From an uncultured Collinsella sp. (GTDB lineage Bacteria; Actinomycetota; Coriobacteriia; Coriobacteriales; Coriobacteriaceae), in contig CAAENA010000017.1 in the NCBI GenBank assembly GCA_900757205.1, positions 1 through 64,000 on the forward strand: DNA of 64,000 nt, written 5' to 3'. The first letter of the stretch is position 1. Every line of letters begins with the position of its first letter. Shown piece after piece: positions 18,401 to 26,795 of this stretch. Below the pieces are notes generated by a model, which had not been told where the DNA came from, ran no database searches, and saw only the letters and a program-made list of their open reading frames with translations. The translations under genes were made by a program, and so were the position numbers.

Positions 18401-19400
18401 GGAGCAGGTGGTTGGCGCCTGTGCGGCCGTCAACAATCACATGGCGGACAAGAAGCAGCACGCTGCCAGTAAGCAGCAGAACCTTGCTGCCTTTAGGAAC
18501 AACCTGGCGAAAGAGAAGCACGAAAAGCTGGCGTGGAAGGTTGCCTCGCTCGATGCGCGCGAGGAAGATCTGGCCGCTTTCGATGACGAGCGCAATTTTT
18601 ATCTGCATCATTTTTGCCTGCCGTGGGAGGAGCTTGCGAGCTATCCTGCACGCAAAAGCACCGCACTGCACATGCCGTTTGCCGCGAGTGGCTATGCGTA
18701 TGCGCAGGGCGGAGCGTGTAAGGTGCCGCATTTTGAATTTCCCAGCTACGATGGCGAGCCTGTTGAGCAGATTGCCGCTCGCCTGGAGGAATGTTGCCGC
18801 TACGACAAGGGATTAAAGGGCGCGACGGTTCGTCAGATAAGCCAAGCGGCGGCGCGCGTACCCGAGCTGCTTTCGATTCGCGAGGTGCGCGAGCGCTGGT
18901 CACGCGACGGGGTGCCCGCGACGCTGCAGCCGGCGGCGACGGCACATATGACACCCTATATGTTTCAGGCGGTATACCTGGGAGAGCTGGGCGAGTCTGC
19001 TGGTAGGGCCATATTTGAGGCGTATTACGACGGGCGTTACTCGCTTATGCGCGGTGATGCGGCCCATGCCGAGACGGGCGGCGATTTTGAGGTGCTCGAT
19101 GCCGCTGGCAATAAGACCGGGGTGTGGATCGATTTTAAGCACTATCGCATCGGCGCCTACGAGGCCTACAGGCGCTCCGGCGGTGAGACTACGGATGCCG
19201 AGCGCTTTAAGGCAAAGGCTCAAAAAGTTGGGGCGAAACGCCTGCTGATCGTCAATGTTTTGGCCGATGAGGCGGCGCTGGAGCTCCGCCAAAAGACAAT
19301 CGATGACGAGGGGATGGTGTTCTCCTTCCCGTATATGGCAGCGGATGGAGCAATCAGCCTGGAGATGATGGAGGCGGTCGGCCGTGCAATCGAAGCATAA
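15468..19400 (+). CDS. DinG/Cas3-like SF2 helicase with C-terminal PD-(D/E)XK-like nuclease motif
   Basis: This is a 1310-residue protein. Walker A is GATTGSGKNY (53-62), Walker B FIFDEIDHAK (about 283-292), motif III CMSATW (about 581-586) and motif VI QAVGRLMRT (about 937-945); the last resembles DinG/XPD helicases. The C-terminal 130 residues contain E1184 in FEAYYDGRY, D1207 in GGDFEVLD, and D1222-F-K1224 in VWIDFKHY. Their order and spacing fit a PD-(D/E)XK nuclease core. ATG 15468 follows GGAGG by 7 nt. The stop overlaps the start of the next gene by 17 bp, so the two products probably form one system. Helicase function is well supported; the nuclease is inferred. The arrangement resembles pPIWI_RE modules, which pair a PIWI-like protein with a DinG-type helicase and a nuclease. 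Confidence 0.75.
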   Translation: MATWGLSCQSNQSSAGDKELSPYLARQKAMREFFERALFVPKDQDNNGLYFLGATTGSGKNYTAEQVTADLIAGGWDESGCFNKCPGRRTLVFVVPGKDNRDNYVANVRELLVEQGMSDDDAERMVFDLPRAGENIKNWIDATFDKGSVRPRDIPCPFGAKDEAVLRDIAHAWRDVMEVADDLLGILDKKERLGSVVDRLTPGLWDKLALADANLRRAVSRGRQSITRGFEEIPRIWPSALLNDKRTPHVIACTPQKLVNRIDTVTGAGVVFFNATVADECLFIFDEIDHAKADMLSMLAAGHMKFQPDEMLRILDRHFNGGVVDPLLLGNRDQWMAVYTHASTSGEHEGSNAATGKVSRASVETAAEEIAKGAKRIQKMIAACIQDMELQQPFALSDKAKDEQLAGRHLFGSDDISVGDGLSNPLRYELDTRRYRNMITSCGTDEQQTVNKAVRRARGLVRMVVGHLARCATLMDKLYYGSISYKDDLSRKNIIDALGIRNDQTNEKYFWNSLMLALFFKDRKNDEIDTADDSMYARGVDYLVMETTIDHMFTTYLTNHGIERMPEAYLASIAAKAPCVCMSATWNAPTIKNFDLDYLDEVHGVVRKDAWIGELNQEIVRQTKLFNKQAATVYDVDVVWVDESKKLAGMAAVAGGVYGGGIVSPDEVYEHVMEFFDQIGVSEGLAVCLRRKIADRVTTSDAESIEFELKRLSKTLVAVSAWARGVARSEQQAGAIFTTRHMGNHGDFNSLALDLAREIVAELVIRNVKYPEASYEKSLEEAKDMVPCFNASGWEEGWRGAQERLKDGEPTLMFINLAAGGFSKNLKYEVPESLRNTVRQVDCGFGNDGRHPKMDLDFLYVESPTSRLAWGVDMSSKKFDQQALLGVVEQEELVTRGEIPFIQKRHRVRTVLAGAGGKLPVRDTLSYQVECARIVAQAVGRLMRTSVKMLHVQVMLDREIAADCDFSFLHDLPMGYELEQVVGACAAVNNHMADKKQHAASKQQNLAAFRNNLAKEKHEKLAWKVASLDAREEDLAAFDDERNFYLHHFCLPWEELASYPARKSTALHMPFAASGYAYAQGGACKVPHFEFPSYDGEPVEQIAARLEECCRYDKGLKGATVRQISQAAARVPELLSIREVRERWSRDGVPATLQPAATAHMTPYMFQAVYLGELGESAGRAIFEAYYDGRYSLMRGDAAHAETGGDFEVLDAAGNKTGVWIDFKHYRIGAYEAYRRSGGETTDAERFKAKAQKVGAKRLLIVNVLADEAALELRQKTIDDEGMVFSFPYMAADGAISLEMMEAVGRAIEA

Positions 19401-21279
19401 CCAGTCGTGTGGCTTGGGAGACATTGCCGTATCTGAGTTTAAGCTGCAGCTCGATGCCGCTGCTGCCGAGGAGCGCTACTCGGTCTTTTGGTGCAACGTA
19501 GGCGATGCTGGTAAGCATGCCGTGGCGAACTTTATGGCCGATGTGTGCCAGACGGGCAAGGTCGTTGCGCTCACGCAGCTTGTGGACAACCGCGTCTTTC
19601 TGATGGTCAAAGCGGGCGTGCAGACGGGCGACCTTAATGCCTCGCTTTATCAGGAGCAGTTGGTTCCGATTAAAACTCATTGGGACGAGCTGGACGATTA
19701 CGTTGCGCTCCGTTTGCTGTTCAACTCCTGCTCTCAGTTTGAGGGGATTGAGGACGAGATTCCCAACGACACGGGGCACCTGTATGTCATAAGCGCCAAG
19801 GGTGCTCGCCGCGATGCCGTCGAGGAAGCCGGAACGGGCCCCGCCAAGATTGAAACGGTCGAGACCGTTATCAACGAAGATTGCACCTTCGAACTTAAGA
19901 TTCGAACGTTTACCAAGCGCCGGGTGCTTATCGGTCGTGCGGCAGGCGATGAGTTGGAACTCAAAAAGATCAACAGCCAGGTTGGTTACAGGCTGTCACC
20001 TGTGGCTACGGTGGTGCTGGCTCACGGACAAAGTGACGAGTACATCCTGCGCCGCGCCAAGGGCGATAAGCCGTCCAAACGTCGCGACCTTACGTTTTCG
20101 GCCCAAGCGGAAAAAGTCGCCTATACCAAGAAGGGCATCCTGTACCGAGAGCTGCAGATTCTTGAGCGCCGGTACAGTGATTTTGCCCAGGTATCGCTCA
20201 GGGAGTATCCGCGCAAGAGCTTCTACGAGGTTCTAAAAAGCGACCGATATGCCCGCGTGGTTGCGGCACGTTCGGTGGGGCAGCGGGTTGTGGTGTCGTT
20301 TGCGAGCGACGGGGTTGATAAGGTAGCACGCCAGTTGGTCGATCGACTCAACGATTCCTCGTGGGGTGTGCGCGCGTCGTATGGCGGCGGGGCCGTTGAT
20401 CCGCTGGCATGGAATATCGTCATGGTACCCAACGAGGTCGCCGAGGACGATGGCTATGCCTTGCATGTTGGTGTGGTTGAGCAACATGTGACGCCGGATG
20501 TGTGCGAGCCGCTGGTCAAGGCGGCATCGAAAGCAAAGGTGCGGGGTGCCCAGGAGGGAGTCCTGGGAGCCATGCTCAAAGAGCTGCTGGTAAAGCAGGA
20601 CGTTGCCGACGGCCGGGTGAGGGCTTTTGATATTGGCTCTTTTGGCGTTGAATCGGTGACGGTCTGCGGCGTGGTCAATGTCCCACGCAAGGAGGAAGAC
20701 AAGATTGAACTGGATGCACACCTTGCAGCGCTAACGATTGGTGCTGACGGGGACATGGACTACACCTCGCATCCCATCGAGGACGGTCCTGTGGACGAGA
20801 TGGAGCTCGAGCTGTTGACGGCTGACGGTAAGCTCGACAAGGATGCCTATATCTTTGACGTGCAGGCGGGCGGGCAGTCTATCCTCGCGCGCGTGCGCGA
20901 TACGGGCTTGACAACCTTCTCTAACAACTTTGCGACCCTGATGCGCGATTACCAGCTTACGGGTAAGGCGGGCCGTAAGAAGGAGTTTTTCGAAAGCTAC
21001 AACTCTCCCTATTACGGCATTGGAACGTTCGAACGTGCAGGGCTGACCTGCTACTTTGTGGGCGTCAACAACGGCACCAAGGAGGACCTGGCGGCAGCGA
21101 TTCATGTGCGCTCGATCGAGATCCTCGAAGGCGATGATCTGTCCGAGCTACTGGTTCAGCTGGTGAATGTGGGGCTTTCGCGCCACGGGGCTCCCTCTAG
21201 GTGGCCGATTCCGGTGAAGTACCTCAACGAATATGCCGCGCGTGAGGGCGCGGCGGGGGAGTCTGGTATTTGTTCGTGA
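19384..21279 (+). CDS. Putative MID-PIWI-like protein, partner of the helicase-nuclease
   Basis: This is a 631-residue protein with a GTG start at 19384, supported by ATGGAGG 9 nt upstream inside the helicase gene. No standard motif is obvious in the first half. From about residue 345 the order of elements resembles a MID-PIWI region: a strand with NIVMVPNE, then VGVVEQHVTPD (Q367), a helix GAMLKELLVKQD, strands with AFDIGSFGVESV, a YFVGVN strand, HVRSIE (R576, E579), and a C-terminal SRHGAPSRW with PIPVKYLNEYA (608-618) that resembles the closing motif of PIWI domains. No intact DEDX catalytic set is visible, so it is probably a nucleic-acid binder, not a slicer. The family call is inference from pattern only. 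Confidence 0.45.
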   Translation: MQSKHNQSCGLGDIAVSEFKLQLDAAAAEERYSVFWCNVGDAGKHAVANFMADVCQTGKVVALTQLVDNRVFLMVKAGVQTGDLNASLYQEQLVPIKTHWDELDDYVALRLLFNSCSQFEGIEDEIPNDTGHLYVISAKGARRDAVEEAGTGPAKIETVETVINEDCTFELKIRTFTKRRVLIGRAAGDELELKKINSQVGYRLSPVATVVLAHGQSDEYILRRAKGDKPSKRRDLTFSAQAEKVAYTKKGILYRELQILERRYSDFAQVSLREYPRKSFYEVLKSDRYARVVAARSVGQRVVVSFASDGVDKVARQLVDRLNDSSWGVRASYGGGAVDPLAWNIVMVPNEVAEDDGYALHVGVVEQHVTPDVCEPLVKAASKAKVRGAQEGVLGAMLKELLVKQDVADGRVRAFDIGSFGVESVTVCGVVNVPRKEEDKIELDAHLAALTIGADGDMDYTSHPIEDGPVDEMELELLTADGKLDKDAYIFDVQAGGQSILARVRDTGLTTFSNNFATLMRDYQLTGKAGRKKEFFESYNSPYYGIGTFERAGLTCYFVGVNNGTKEDLAAAIHVRSIEILEGDDLSELLVQLVNVGLSRHGAPSRWPIPVKYLNEYAAREGAAGESGICS

Positions 21280-21293
21280 AGAGACAGATTCGT

Positions 21294-21350
21294 TATAAGC
21301 GCTAGAAAAATAAAAATGTTCTTGCTTCATATAAGCGGAGCGCTTATACT
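21294..21350 (+). promoter_or_regulatory. Promoter with operator-like palindrome before the surface-protein genes
   Basis: TTGCTT (21322-21327) and TATACT (21345-21350) are exactly 17 bp apart. TATAAGCGCT (21294-21303) is the inverse of AGCGCTTATA (21339-21348), which overlaps the -10, and a further ATAAGCG half-site sits at 21331. This suggests repressor control. Confidence 0.65.
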
Positions 21351-21428
21351 GCAGTCATAGCGTATGAGATGGGGTCTCTAAAAGAGGCCAAGCACAGCAA
21401 TTTGAGTTTATGTAGACGGGACTTGAGC

Positions 21429-21659
21429 ATGAGCACCAGCAGTTTCTCCTTTAACAACGTCAATATCGATTTCATTAATCTCGAGACCATTTATGGTTGT
21501 ACTGACGGTTCTCGCACAGAGAACTGGCTTGTATCTCTGGGCGAAGATAAGCCAAGTGGCGAAGAGCTCGAGTATTTGGATGAGATTGAGCGCGAGCGGA
21601 ACTATGAGTTTGGCTTTTGCGAATGCCAGGTTCGCCGCGATTCAAATCGCTCAATTTAA
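21429..21659 (+). CDS. Small acidic hypothetical protein
   Basis: This is a 76-residue acidic protein with no recognised family. ATG 21429 follows ACGGGAC; a start at 21369 is also open but has no ribosome site. It lies between the operator-like promoter and the large surface-protein gene and is probably co-transcribed with it. A CEC pair near the C-terminus is the only notable feature. Confidence 0.4.
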   Translation: MSTSSFSFNNVNIDFINLETIYGCTDGSRTENWLVSLGEDKPSGEELEYLDEIERERNYEFGFCECQVRRDSNRSI

Positions 21660-21745
21660 TTACCTCGTTATCACCTCTTTTTAATGGGGCAAGTTGGATC
21701 GACTATCTGTGTCAAACAACGGCTCACCGTGGGAAGGAATCGGCA

Positions 21746-24700
21746 ATGAGCAACAACATGAACAAGGATATGAACGGCAAGGCTTTGGATAAGGCCAAGG
21801 CGGCTGGACGCGTGGCGACGGTTGCTGCGGCGACGATTGCCATGACGGGCGGCTCGCTGCTGTCGCCCCTGGCCGCGGCGGCGCAGAGTGCGGATGGCAT
21901 TGGCGTTGCGGGTGCAACGGCTGCAGCGATGTCGCCGCTGACAAGCGCTGCGTCCGCCGGTGCTGGTGCGGGTGCCGTGTCTGCGGCTCAGAAGGTCGCC
22001 GACCTGCAGTCTGCGGTTGATGCGGCACGCGCCAAGGCTGCTGCCGCCAAGGCCGATCTGGAAACGGCTGCCGTTCCCTACGATGCCGCTGCCGCCAACC
22101 AGCAGCAGGCGCAGGGCGCCTATGACGCAGCCCGCGGTGCGAGCGACAATGCGGCTTCTGCTGCCTCGGCCGAGCTGGAAAAGCAGATGGGCGCTGCGCA
22201 GGACAAGGCCGATTTGGATGTCAAGGCGCTCGAGGACGCTCAAGCTGCGCTTGATGCTGCCAAGAAGAACCTGGCAGACAAGGACGAAGCCCTGACTACC
22301 GCCCAGAAGGCATCCCGCGATGCTCAATCTGCGCTCGAAGCTGCACAGGCCGCTGCATCCGATGCCACACCCGAGGCCGTAGCCGCTGCCCAGGCTGCCG
22401 CAGAGCAGGCCGCGAGTGATTTGGAGCAGGCAAAGCAGCAGGTTGTTGATGCGCAGGCCAAGCTCTCGGATGCTCAGGCCGCTGCCGCTGCTGCCGCTGC
22501 CAAGCAGCAGGACGCGCAGGGCAAGCTTTCGGCAGCTCAACAGGCAAGGGCTGCGGCAGATGCGGACGTGGATGCTGCACAGGCGAGCTATGACGCAGCC
22601 AAGGCCGATCTGGACCGAGCCGAGCAGGGCGCTGCGGGCCCGGAGTACGAGGCCGCCAAGGCAAAGGTGACCGCTGCGTCCGAGGAACTGACGGCCGCCA
22701 AGACCACGCAGTCGCAGCGCGAGAGCGAGCTTGCCGCCGTCGAGCAAGAGGTGACCGCTGCCGAGGGCGAGGTACAGATTGCCCAGCAGGCAGTTGCCGA
22801 TCAGCAGCAGGTTGCTGCCGAAGCCCAGTCCAAGCTGGATGCCGCTGTTGCCGCCAAGACGGCGGCCGATGCCGCTCTTGACCAGGCCAAGACCGATCAT
22901 GCCTCCGCGCTCACGGAGCTGGCCGATGCCCAGGCCAAGCTTTCGGCGGCCAAGGACGAGAAAGACGCTGCCGACAAGGCGCTCGATCAGGCGAAGGCCC
23001 AAAAGCAGCAGGCCGACCAGGCTGTGGCTCAGGCCCAGGCAAAGCTCGATGCCGCTCAGGCAACGGCGAACGCATCGGCAGAGAACTACCGCCAGGGTGC
23101 TATCGCGTTCTTTAAGAGCGTGGGTGCCGACGATGCGGCGGATATCATCCTCAACTGCAAACTCGCTAGCTATAACAAGGTGGGCGAGGAAGTCGACGCG
23201 ACGAGCCTGGCCAACATGAAGCAGGCGGTTGTGTGGCTCAAAGCGTGCAACGAGTATCGCGCAAGCGTTGGCCTGGGCGAGCTCAAGGTGACGTATGCCA
23301 TGATGGCGACTGCCATTGCGGATGCGAACTTCTCCGACACGAAGATCGATCACGCCAGGCAGTTCGAAGTGGGCGAAAACGTGGCATGGAACTACGGAAG
23401 CAATCCGTTTAAGCAGTGGGTCGATCAAGAGAAGGCCGTCTTTGACGCTGCTGTCGCCTCGCTGGGCGCGACGGGCCTTACGGGAAAGGCCGCTTACGAT
23501 TTTTATACGGCGCATAGTTCCGAGATTGATACCTACGCCGCGAAGCATGGTGATTCGGTCGGCCATTACATCAACGTAATCGATCCCAGCTACACCGTGA
23601 CGGGCATGGGCGTTTGCACGCGTGGGACGCTGTACGGTCGGAGCACGCAGGCGCAGACATTCGTATATTCTGGTCGATGGTACGAGTCGTACAACGTCAA
23701 TCCGATGACGGTTGCTGAGTATGAGGCTGCGCTGAACGCGTGGTGCGACTCTCTGGCAAATCCCGAGCAAGGCGTGGACGCGGCGCGCAACGAGCTTGCT
23801 GCGGCGCAGGGCGTTGCCAACGATGCCGGCAACAAGGTGGACGCAGCATCACAGACCGCTGCGGCAAAGCAAGCCCAGGTTGAGCGCGCTGCCGATGACG
23901 TTGATACCGCGGCTGCCAAGGCCTCGGAGGCCCAGGCCGCTGTGGAGCAAAAGCAGGCTGCAGCTGATGCCGCCGTGCGTGCCGTGAGCGATGCCCGCGT
24001 CGATTTGAGCGCTGCCAACGCCGCTGTCGCGGCGGCGCAGGATGCCGTGGCTGCCAAGTCTGGCGAGCTCGACATTGCCAAGGGCAAGGCGGCTGCTGCC
24101 AAACGCGCGCTGGACGCCGCTCGTACCGGTGTTGACGAAAAGCAGGATGCACTTGCCGCGGCCCAGGATGAGCTGGCGGCGTATTCGGCCGATATCGCCG
24201 CTGCTCAGCGTGCGTTTGATGCGGCATCGTCTGTGCTCGAAGACGCCCGTGCCAATCAGCGCGAAGCGGAGGCTGAGCTCGCTGTTGCCCAAGGCGATGC
24301 CAATCAGGCAGATATCGATGCTGCTGACGCTCAGGCGGAGCTCGATATGGCCCAGCAAGTTGCGAGCGATGCCGGTGCCGCCGTGGCAACGGCTCAGACA
24401 AAGTCTGATGCGGCTGCCGCCCGTGCCGCCCAACTTAAGAATGCCGCCGCAGCACTTGCTCAGGCTACTGAGGACAAAGCCGCTGCCGATGCCGCGCTCG
24501 ATGCTGCGGAGGTGGCCGTGAGCGATGCCGAGTACGACGTGGTGGAGGCTGGCGATGCCGTGGCGAATGCAACTGCCGCCCGCGATGCCTCTGCCGCCGC
24601 GGTTGCCCGCCTGCGCAGCGTCAATCTTGCCGAAGCCATCGTCAATGGCAGCGCTGACGATGCGGACGAGGCGCTCAACGCCAAGATCGCTGCGGCCCAC

Positions 24701-25090
24701 GATGCCGCCGAGCGTGCCGCGACCGCCAAGGCCGAGCTCGATGCCGCCGTGGCTGCGACGGATGCCGTGGCGCCGGCATACTTGGAGGCGCTTGCAAACT
24801 ACACCGCCGCCAAGGCCGAGCTCGACCAGGCTATTGCCGAGCTCAACGCCGAGATTGCTCGCCAAGAGGCCGCCGAACGCGGGAATGGCGAGCAGGCTCA
24901 GACCGCTACGCAGGTGACGTACCAGGCCAAACATGCGGTGGCAACAACCGAGATTGCGACGCAGCAGACGGCGATGCCTGCCACGGGCGATGCGTTCGAC
25001 CTGCTGGGCGAGACCTTCGTTATCGGCGGCACGGTCCTGGTAGCCGCCGGTGTCTTCCTGTCCGATAAACGCCGCCAGCTGATTCGTTAG
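21746..25090 (+). CDS. Sortase-anchored Ala-rich coiled-coil surface protein with CAP (SCP-like) domain
   Basis: This is a 1114-residue exported protein. A long signal peptide (about 1-45) ends near SPLAAAAQS. Two Ala/Gln/Asp-rich coiled-coil arms (about 70-445 and 675-1050) flank a CAP domain (about 450-660). That domain holds ACNEYRASVGL, the conserved His and Glu in DHARQFEVGENVAW, and GHYINVIDPSY. The C-terminus has MPATG (1077-1081, an LPXTG variant), a membrane helix and DKRRQLIR, so sortase should attach it to the cell wall. The layout suggests a stalk that presents or masks the CAP domain. ATG 21746 follows GGGAAGGAA; earlier in-frame codons lack a ribosome site. The extreme Ala content produces long spurious antisense ORFs. 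Confidence 0.88.
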   Translation: MSNNMNKDMNGKALDKAKAAGRVATVAAATIAMTGGSLLSPLAAAAQSADGIGVAGATAAAMSPLTSAASAGAGAGAVSAAQKVADLQSAVDAARAKAAAAKADLETAAVPYDAAAANQQQAQGAYDAARGASDNAASAASAELEKQMGAAQDKADLDVKALEDAQAALDAAKKNLADKDEALTTAQKASRDAQSALEAAQAAASDATPEAVAAAQAAAEQAASDLEQAKQQVVDAQAKLSDAQAAAAAAAAKQQDAQGKLSAAQQARAAADADVDAAQASYDAAKADLDRAEQGAAGPEYEAAKAKVTAASEELTAAKTTQSQRESELAAVEQEVTAAEGEVQIAQQAVADQQQVAAEAQSKLDAAVAAKTAADAALDQAKTDHASALTELADAQAKLSAAKDEKDAADKALDQAKAQKQQADQAVAQAQAKLDAAQATANASAENYRQGAIAFFKSVGADDAADIILNCKLASYNKVGEEVDATSLANMKQAVVWLKACNEYRASVGLGELKVTYAMMATAIADANFSDTKIDHARQFEVGENVAWNYGSNPFKQWVDQEKAVFDAAVASLGATGLTGKAAYDFYTAHSSEIDTYAAKHGDSVGHYINVIDPSYTVTGMGVCTRGTLYGRSTQAQTFVYSGRWYESYNVNPMTVAEYEAALNAWCDSLANPEQGVDAARNELAAAQGVANDAGNKVDAASQTAAAKQAQVERAADDVDTAAAKASEAQAAVEQKQAAADAAVRAVSDARVDLSAANAAVAAAQDAVAAKSGELDIAKGKAAAAKRALDAARTGVDEKQDALAAAQDELAAYSADIAAAQRAFDAASSVLEDARANQREAEAELAVAQGDANQADIDAADAQAELDMAQQVASDAGAAVATAQTKSDAAAARAAQLKNAAAALAQATEDKAAADAALDAAEVAVSDAEYDVVEAGDAVANATAARDASAAAVARLRSVNLAEAIVNGSADDADEALNAKIAAAHDAAERAATAKAELDAAVAATDAVAPAYLEALANYTAAKAELDQAIAELNAEIARQEAAERGNGEQAQTATQVTYQAKHAVATTEIATQQTAMPATGDAFDLLGETFVIGGTVLVAAGVFLSDKRRQLIR

Positions 25091-25195
25091 GGACAGAAGG
25101 GACTGCGGGCCATTTTCGGCGCGTACCGTGGGGGGTGATGAGGCTCCATGCGGCGCGCGCTGCCTTGTTCTTTAAGAGCGATTAAGGAGGGACAT

Positions 25196-25552
25196 ATGCA
25201 AATTAGGGGAGAGGCCGCGATCGTCTGTGGATTCATGGCGGGCCTGGCAACGGGGCTGCTGTTCGATGGATGTTTCGACAGCTATATCAATCGGTTCTGC
25301 GATTCTGGTTTTTCGAGAGGCAAGCCTTGGAAAACAGCGTCGGCTCATCGAGAAGCGACCGCGCCCATCGAGCCCCGCAGTGTGGATACCTCAAAAATCA
25401 AGGTAATCGTCACTAAGAACGGCAAGATTTATCACCGCTCTGCTGGATGCAAGAACCTTCCTCAAAACGCCATCAGAACAAGCGTGCCTTTGGCGACCGC
25501 GCTCAAGCGAGGAAAGATCCCCTGTTCAGCATGTTGCCCGTCGGCGGTTTAG
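25196..25552 (+). CDS. Small membrane-anchored protein with Ada-like Cys motif
   Basis: This is a 118-residue protein. The hydrophobic N-terminus (AAIVCGFMAGLATGLLF) is a membrane anchor or signal. The C-terminal half has YHRSAGCKNL followed by ALKRGKIPCSACCPS, a Cys-X(n)-Cys-X2-Cys pattern like the zinc-binding Ada N-terminal fold often found at the end of secreted bacterial nucleases and lipoproteins. ATG 25196 follows AAGGAGGG by 5 nt. It follows the surface protein on the same strand. Confidence 0.6.
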   Translation: MQIRGEAAIVCGFMAGLATGLLFDGCFDSYINRFCDSGFSRGKPWKTASAHREATAPIEPRSVDTSKIKVIVTKNGKIYHRSAGCKNLPQNAIRTSVPLATALKRGKIPCSACCPSAV

Positions 25553-25705
25553 GAGATTCTTCAGGGCTGCTCTGCAAGGATATGGGTCCCTGCGGACGCG
25601 TGGGTTTAAAAACGTGTCCGCACGACATGTGACACTTAACCTGCCGTCATGCTCCGTCGCGGCGGCATGCATCTGAACAGCGACCCTCTAAGGAGTTCGA
25701 TATCG

Positions 25706-25945
25706 ATGAGTGACAACACCAAACATCTCGCAAAGAAGTGCGTCAAGGACGCGGGGCCGTATCTCGCGCTGTGCGCAGCCGGCGCAGCGATCGCGCTGCT
25801 GGCTGTTCTGGGGCCATTCGACGTGCTCCGAAGTGCCAGTTCCCTGCACGTCATCATCGCCCTTGCCGGTGCCATGATGACCGGCGGCGTGCTCGATCTG
25901 ATCTTTTGGGTGTTTGACCCGTTTGGATGGAAGAACGAGGGGTAA
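25706..25945 (+). CDS. Small two-helix membrane protein
   Basis: This 79-residue protein has two hydrophobic helices (about 18-38 and 47-70) separated by a short loop and starts at ATG 25706 behind AAGGAG. No family is recognised. It precedes the phosphoesterase genes by 85 bp and may be part of the same transcription unit. Confidence 0.5.
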   Translation: MSDNTKHLAKKCVKDAGPYLALCAAGAAIALLAVLGPFDVLRSASSLHVIIALAGAMMTGGVLDLIFWVFDPFGWKNEG

Positions 25946-26030
25946 GCCCTAAGGGATGCAGATGCCGGGGCAGACCCGCAATTTCTGCTATCGATTTGTC
26001 CAGAGTCGCACAGCGCGGAGGTGTTGTTTG

Positions 26031-26786
26031 ATGTCCATTTTCGTTACCGGAGACGTTCACGGTGTTGCCGAGTACGGGGCGAGCCGCTTCTCGTCGCGCG
26101 TTTGGCCATTGGGTCGTACGCTGACGCGCGATGACGTGGTGATCGTTGCCGGTGACTTTGGCTTTATATGGAGTGGCTCAAACACCGACAAATACTGGCT
26201 CGACTGGTTTGAGTCCAAGCCCTGGACCACGTGTTTTGTCGACGGTAATCACGAGAATCACCATTTGCTGGCGGGGCTGCCGATCCGAGAGTGGAACGGG
26301 GGCCTCGTTCACGAGGCTCGCCCACATGTGCTGCACCTGATGCGCGGCGAGGTGTTCGACATCGCGGGGAACACGGTGCTCGCCATGGGTGGAGCCGCGA
26401 GCCATGACAAACAGTGGCGCCGGGAGGGAAAGACGTGGTGGCCCGAGGAAATGCCGAGTGAGAGCGAGGTGGAATACTGTCGCGCCTCGCTCGATCGTGT
26501 GGGCTGGAAGGTCGACTATGTTGTGACTCACGAGGCGCCGGTCGATTTGGCAGACGAGCTGTGCATGGAGTGCAATCGCGAGTTCTACGACGATTCGCTA
26601 CAGGCCTTTTTGGGCGAGCTCGATGGGCGACTCGACTACCGCACCTGGTTCTTTGGCCATTACCATGACGATGAATGGCGCGATGAAAAGCATCGCCTTA
26701 TCTACCAAGATATCGTGCGGATCGAAGCGCGATGTGCCGACGGATTCGGCGAGACGACGAGCAACTATTCCGAGCAAGAGCGTTAG
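26031..26786 (+). CDS. Calcineurin-like metallophosphoesterase (1 of 3)
   Basis: This is a 251-residue enzyme with the dimetal phosphoesterase signature in order: GDVHG (7-11), GDFGF, GNHEN, a THEAP block and GHYHD. It should bind two metals and hydrolyse a phosphoester; the substrate is unknown. ATG 26031 follows GCGGAGG. The neighbour at 27431 is a clear paralogue with the same motif wording and a shared WWPxE block, so one arose by duplication. The next gene begins 9 bp downstream. Confidence 0.85.
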   Translation: MSIFVTGDVHGVAEYGASRFSSRVWPLGRTLTRDDVVIVAGDFGFIWSGSNTDKYWLDWFESKPWTTCFVDGNHENHHLLAGLPIREWNGGLVHEARPHVLHLMRGEVFDIAGNTVLAMGGAASHDKQWRREGKTWWPEEMPSESEVEYCRASLDRVGWKVDYVVTHEAPVDLADELCMECNREFYDDSLQAFLGELDGRLDYRTWFFGHYHDDEWRDEKHRLIYQDIVRIEARCADGFGETTSNYSEQER

Positions 26787-26795
26787 GAGGTCCCC

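Noticed and set aside
21671..23770. 699-residue minus-strand ORF across the surface protein gene
   Set aside because: It is the antisense of an Ala-rich, high-GC coiled-coil coding region. Its Leu/Gly/Ser-rich text is of the kind produced by reading GCN codons backwards, and no ribosome site or family is seen.
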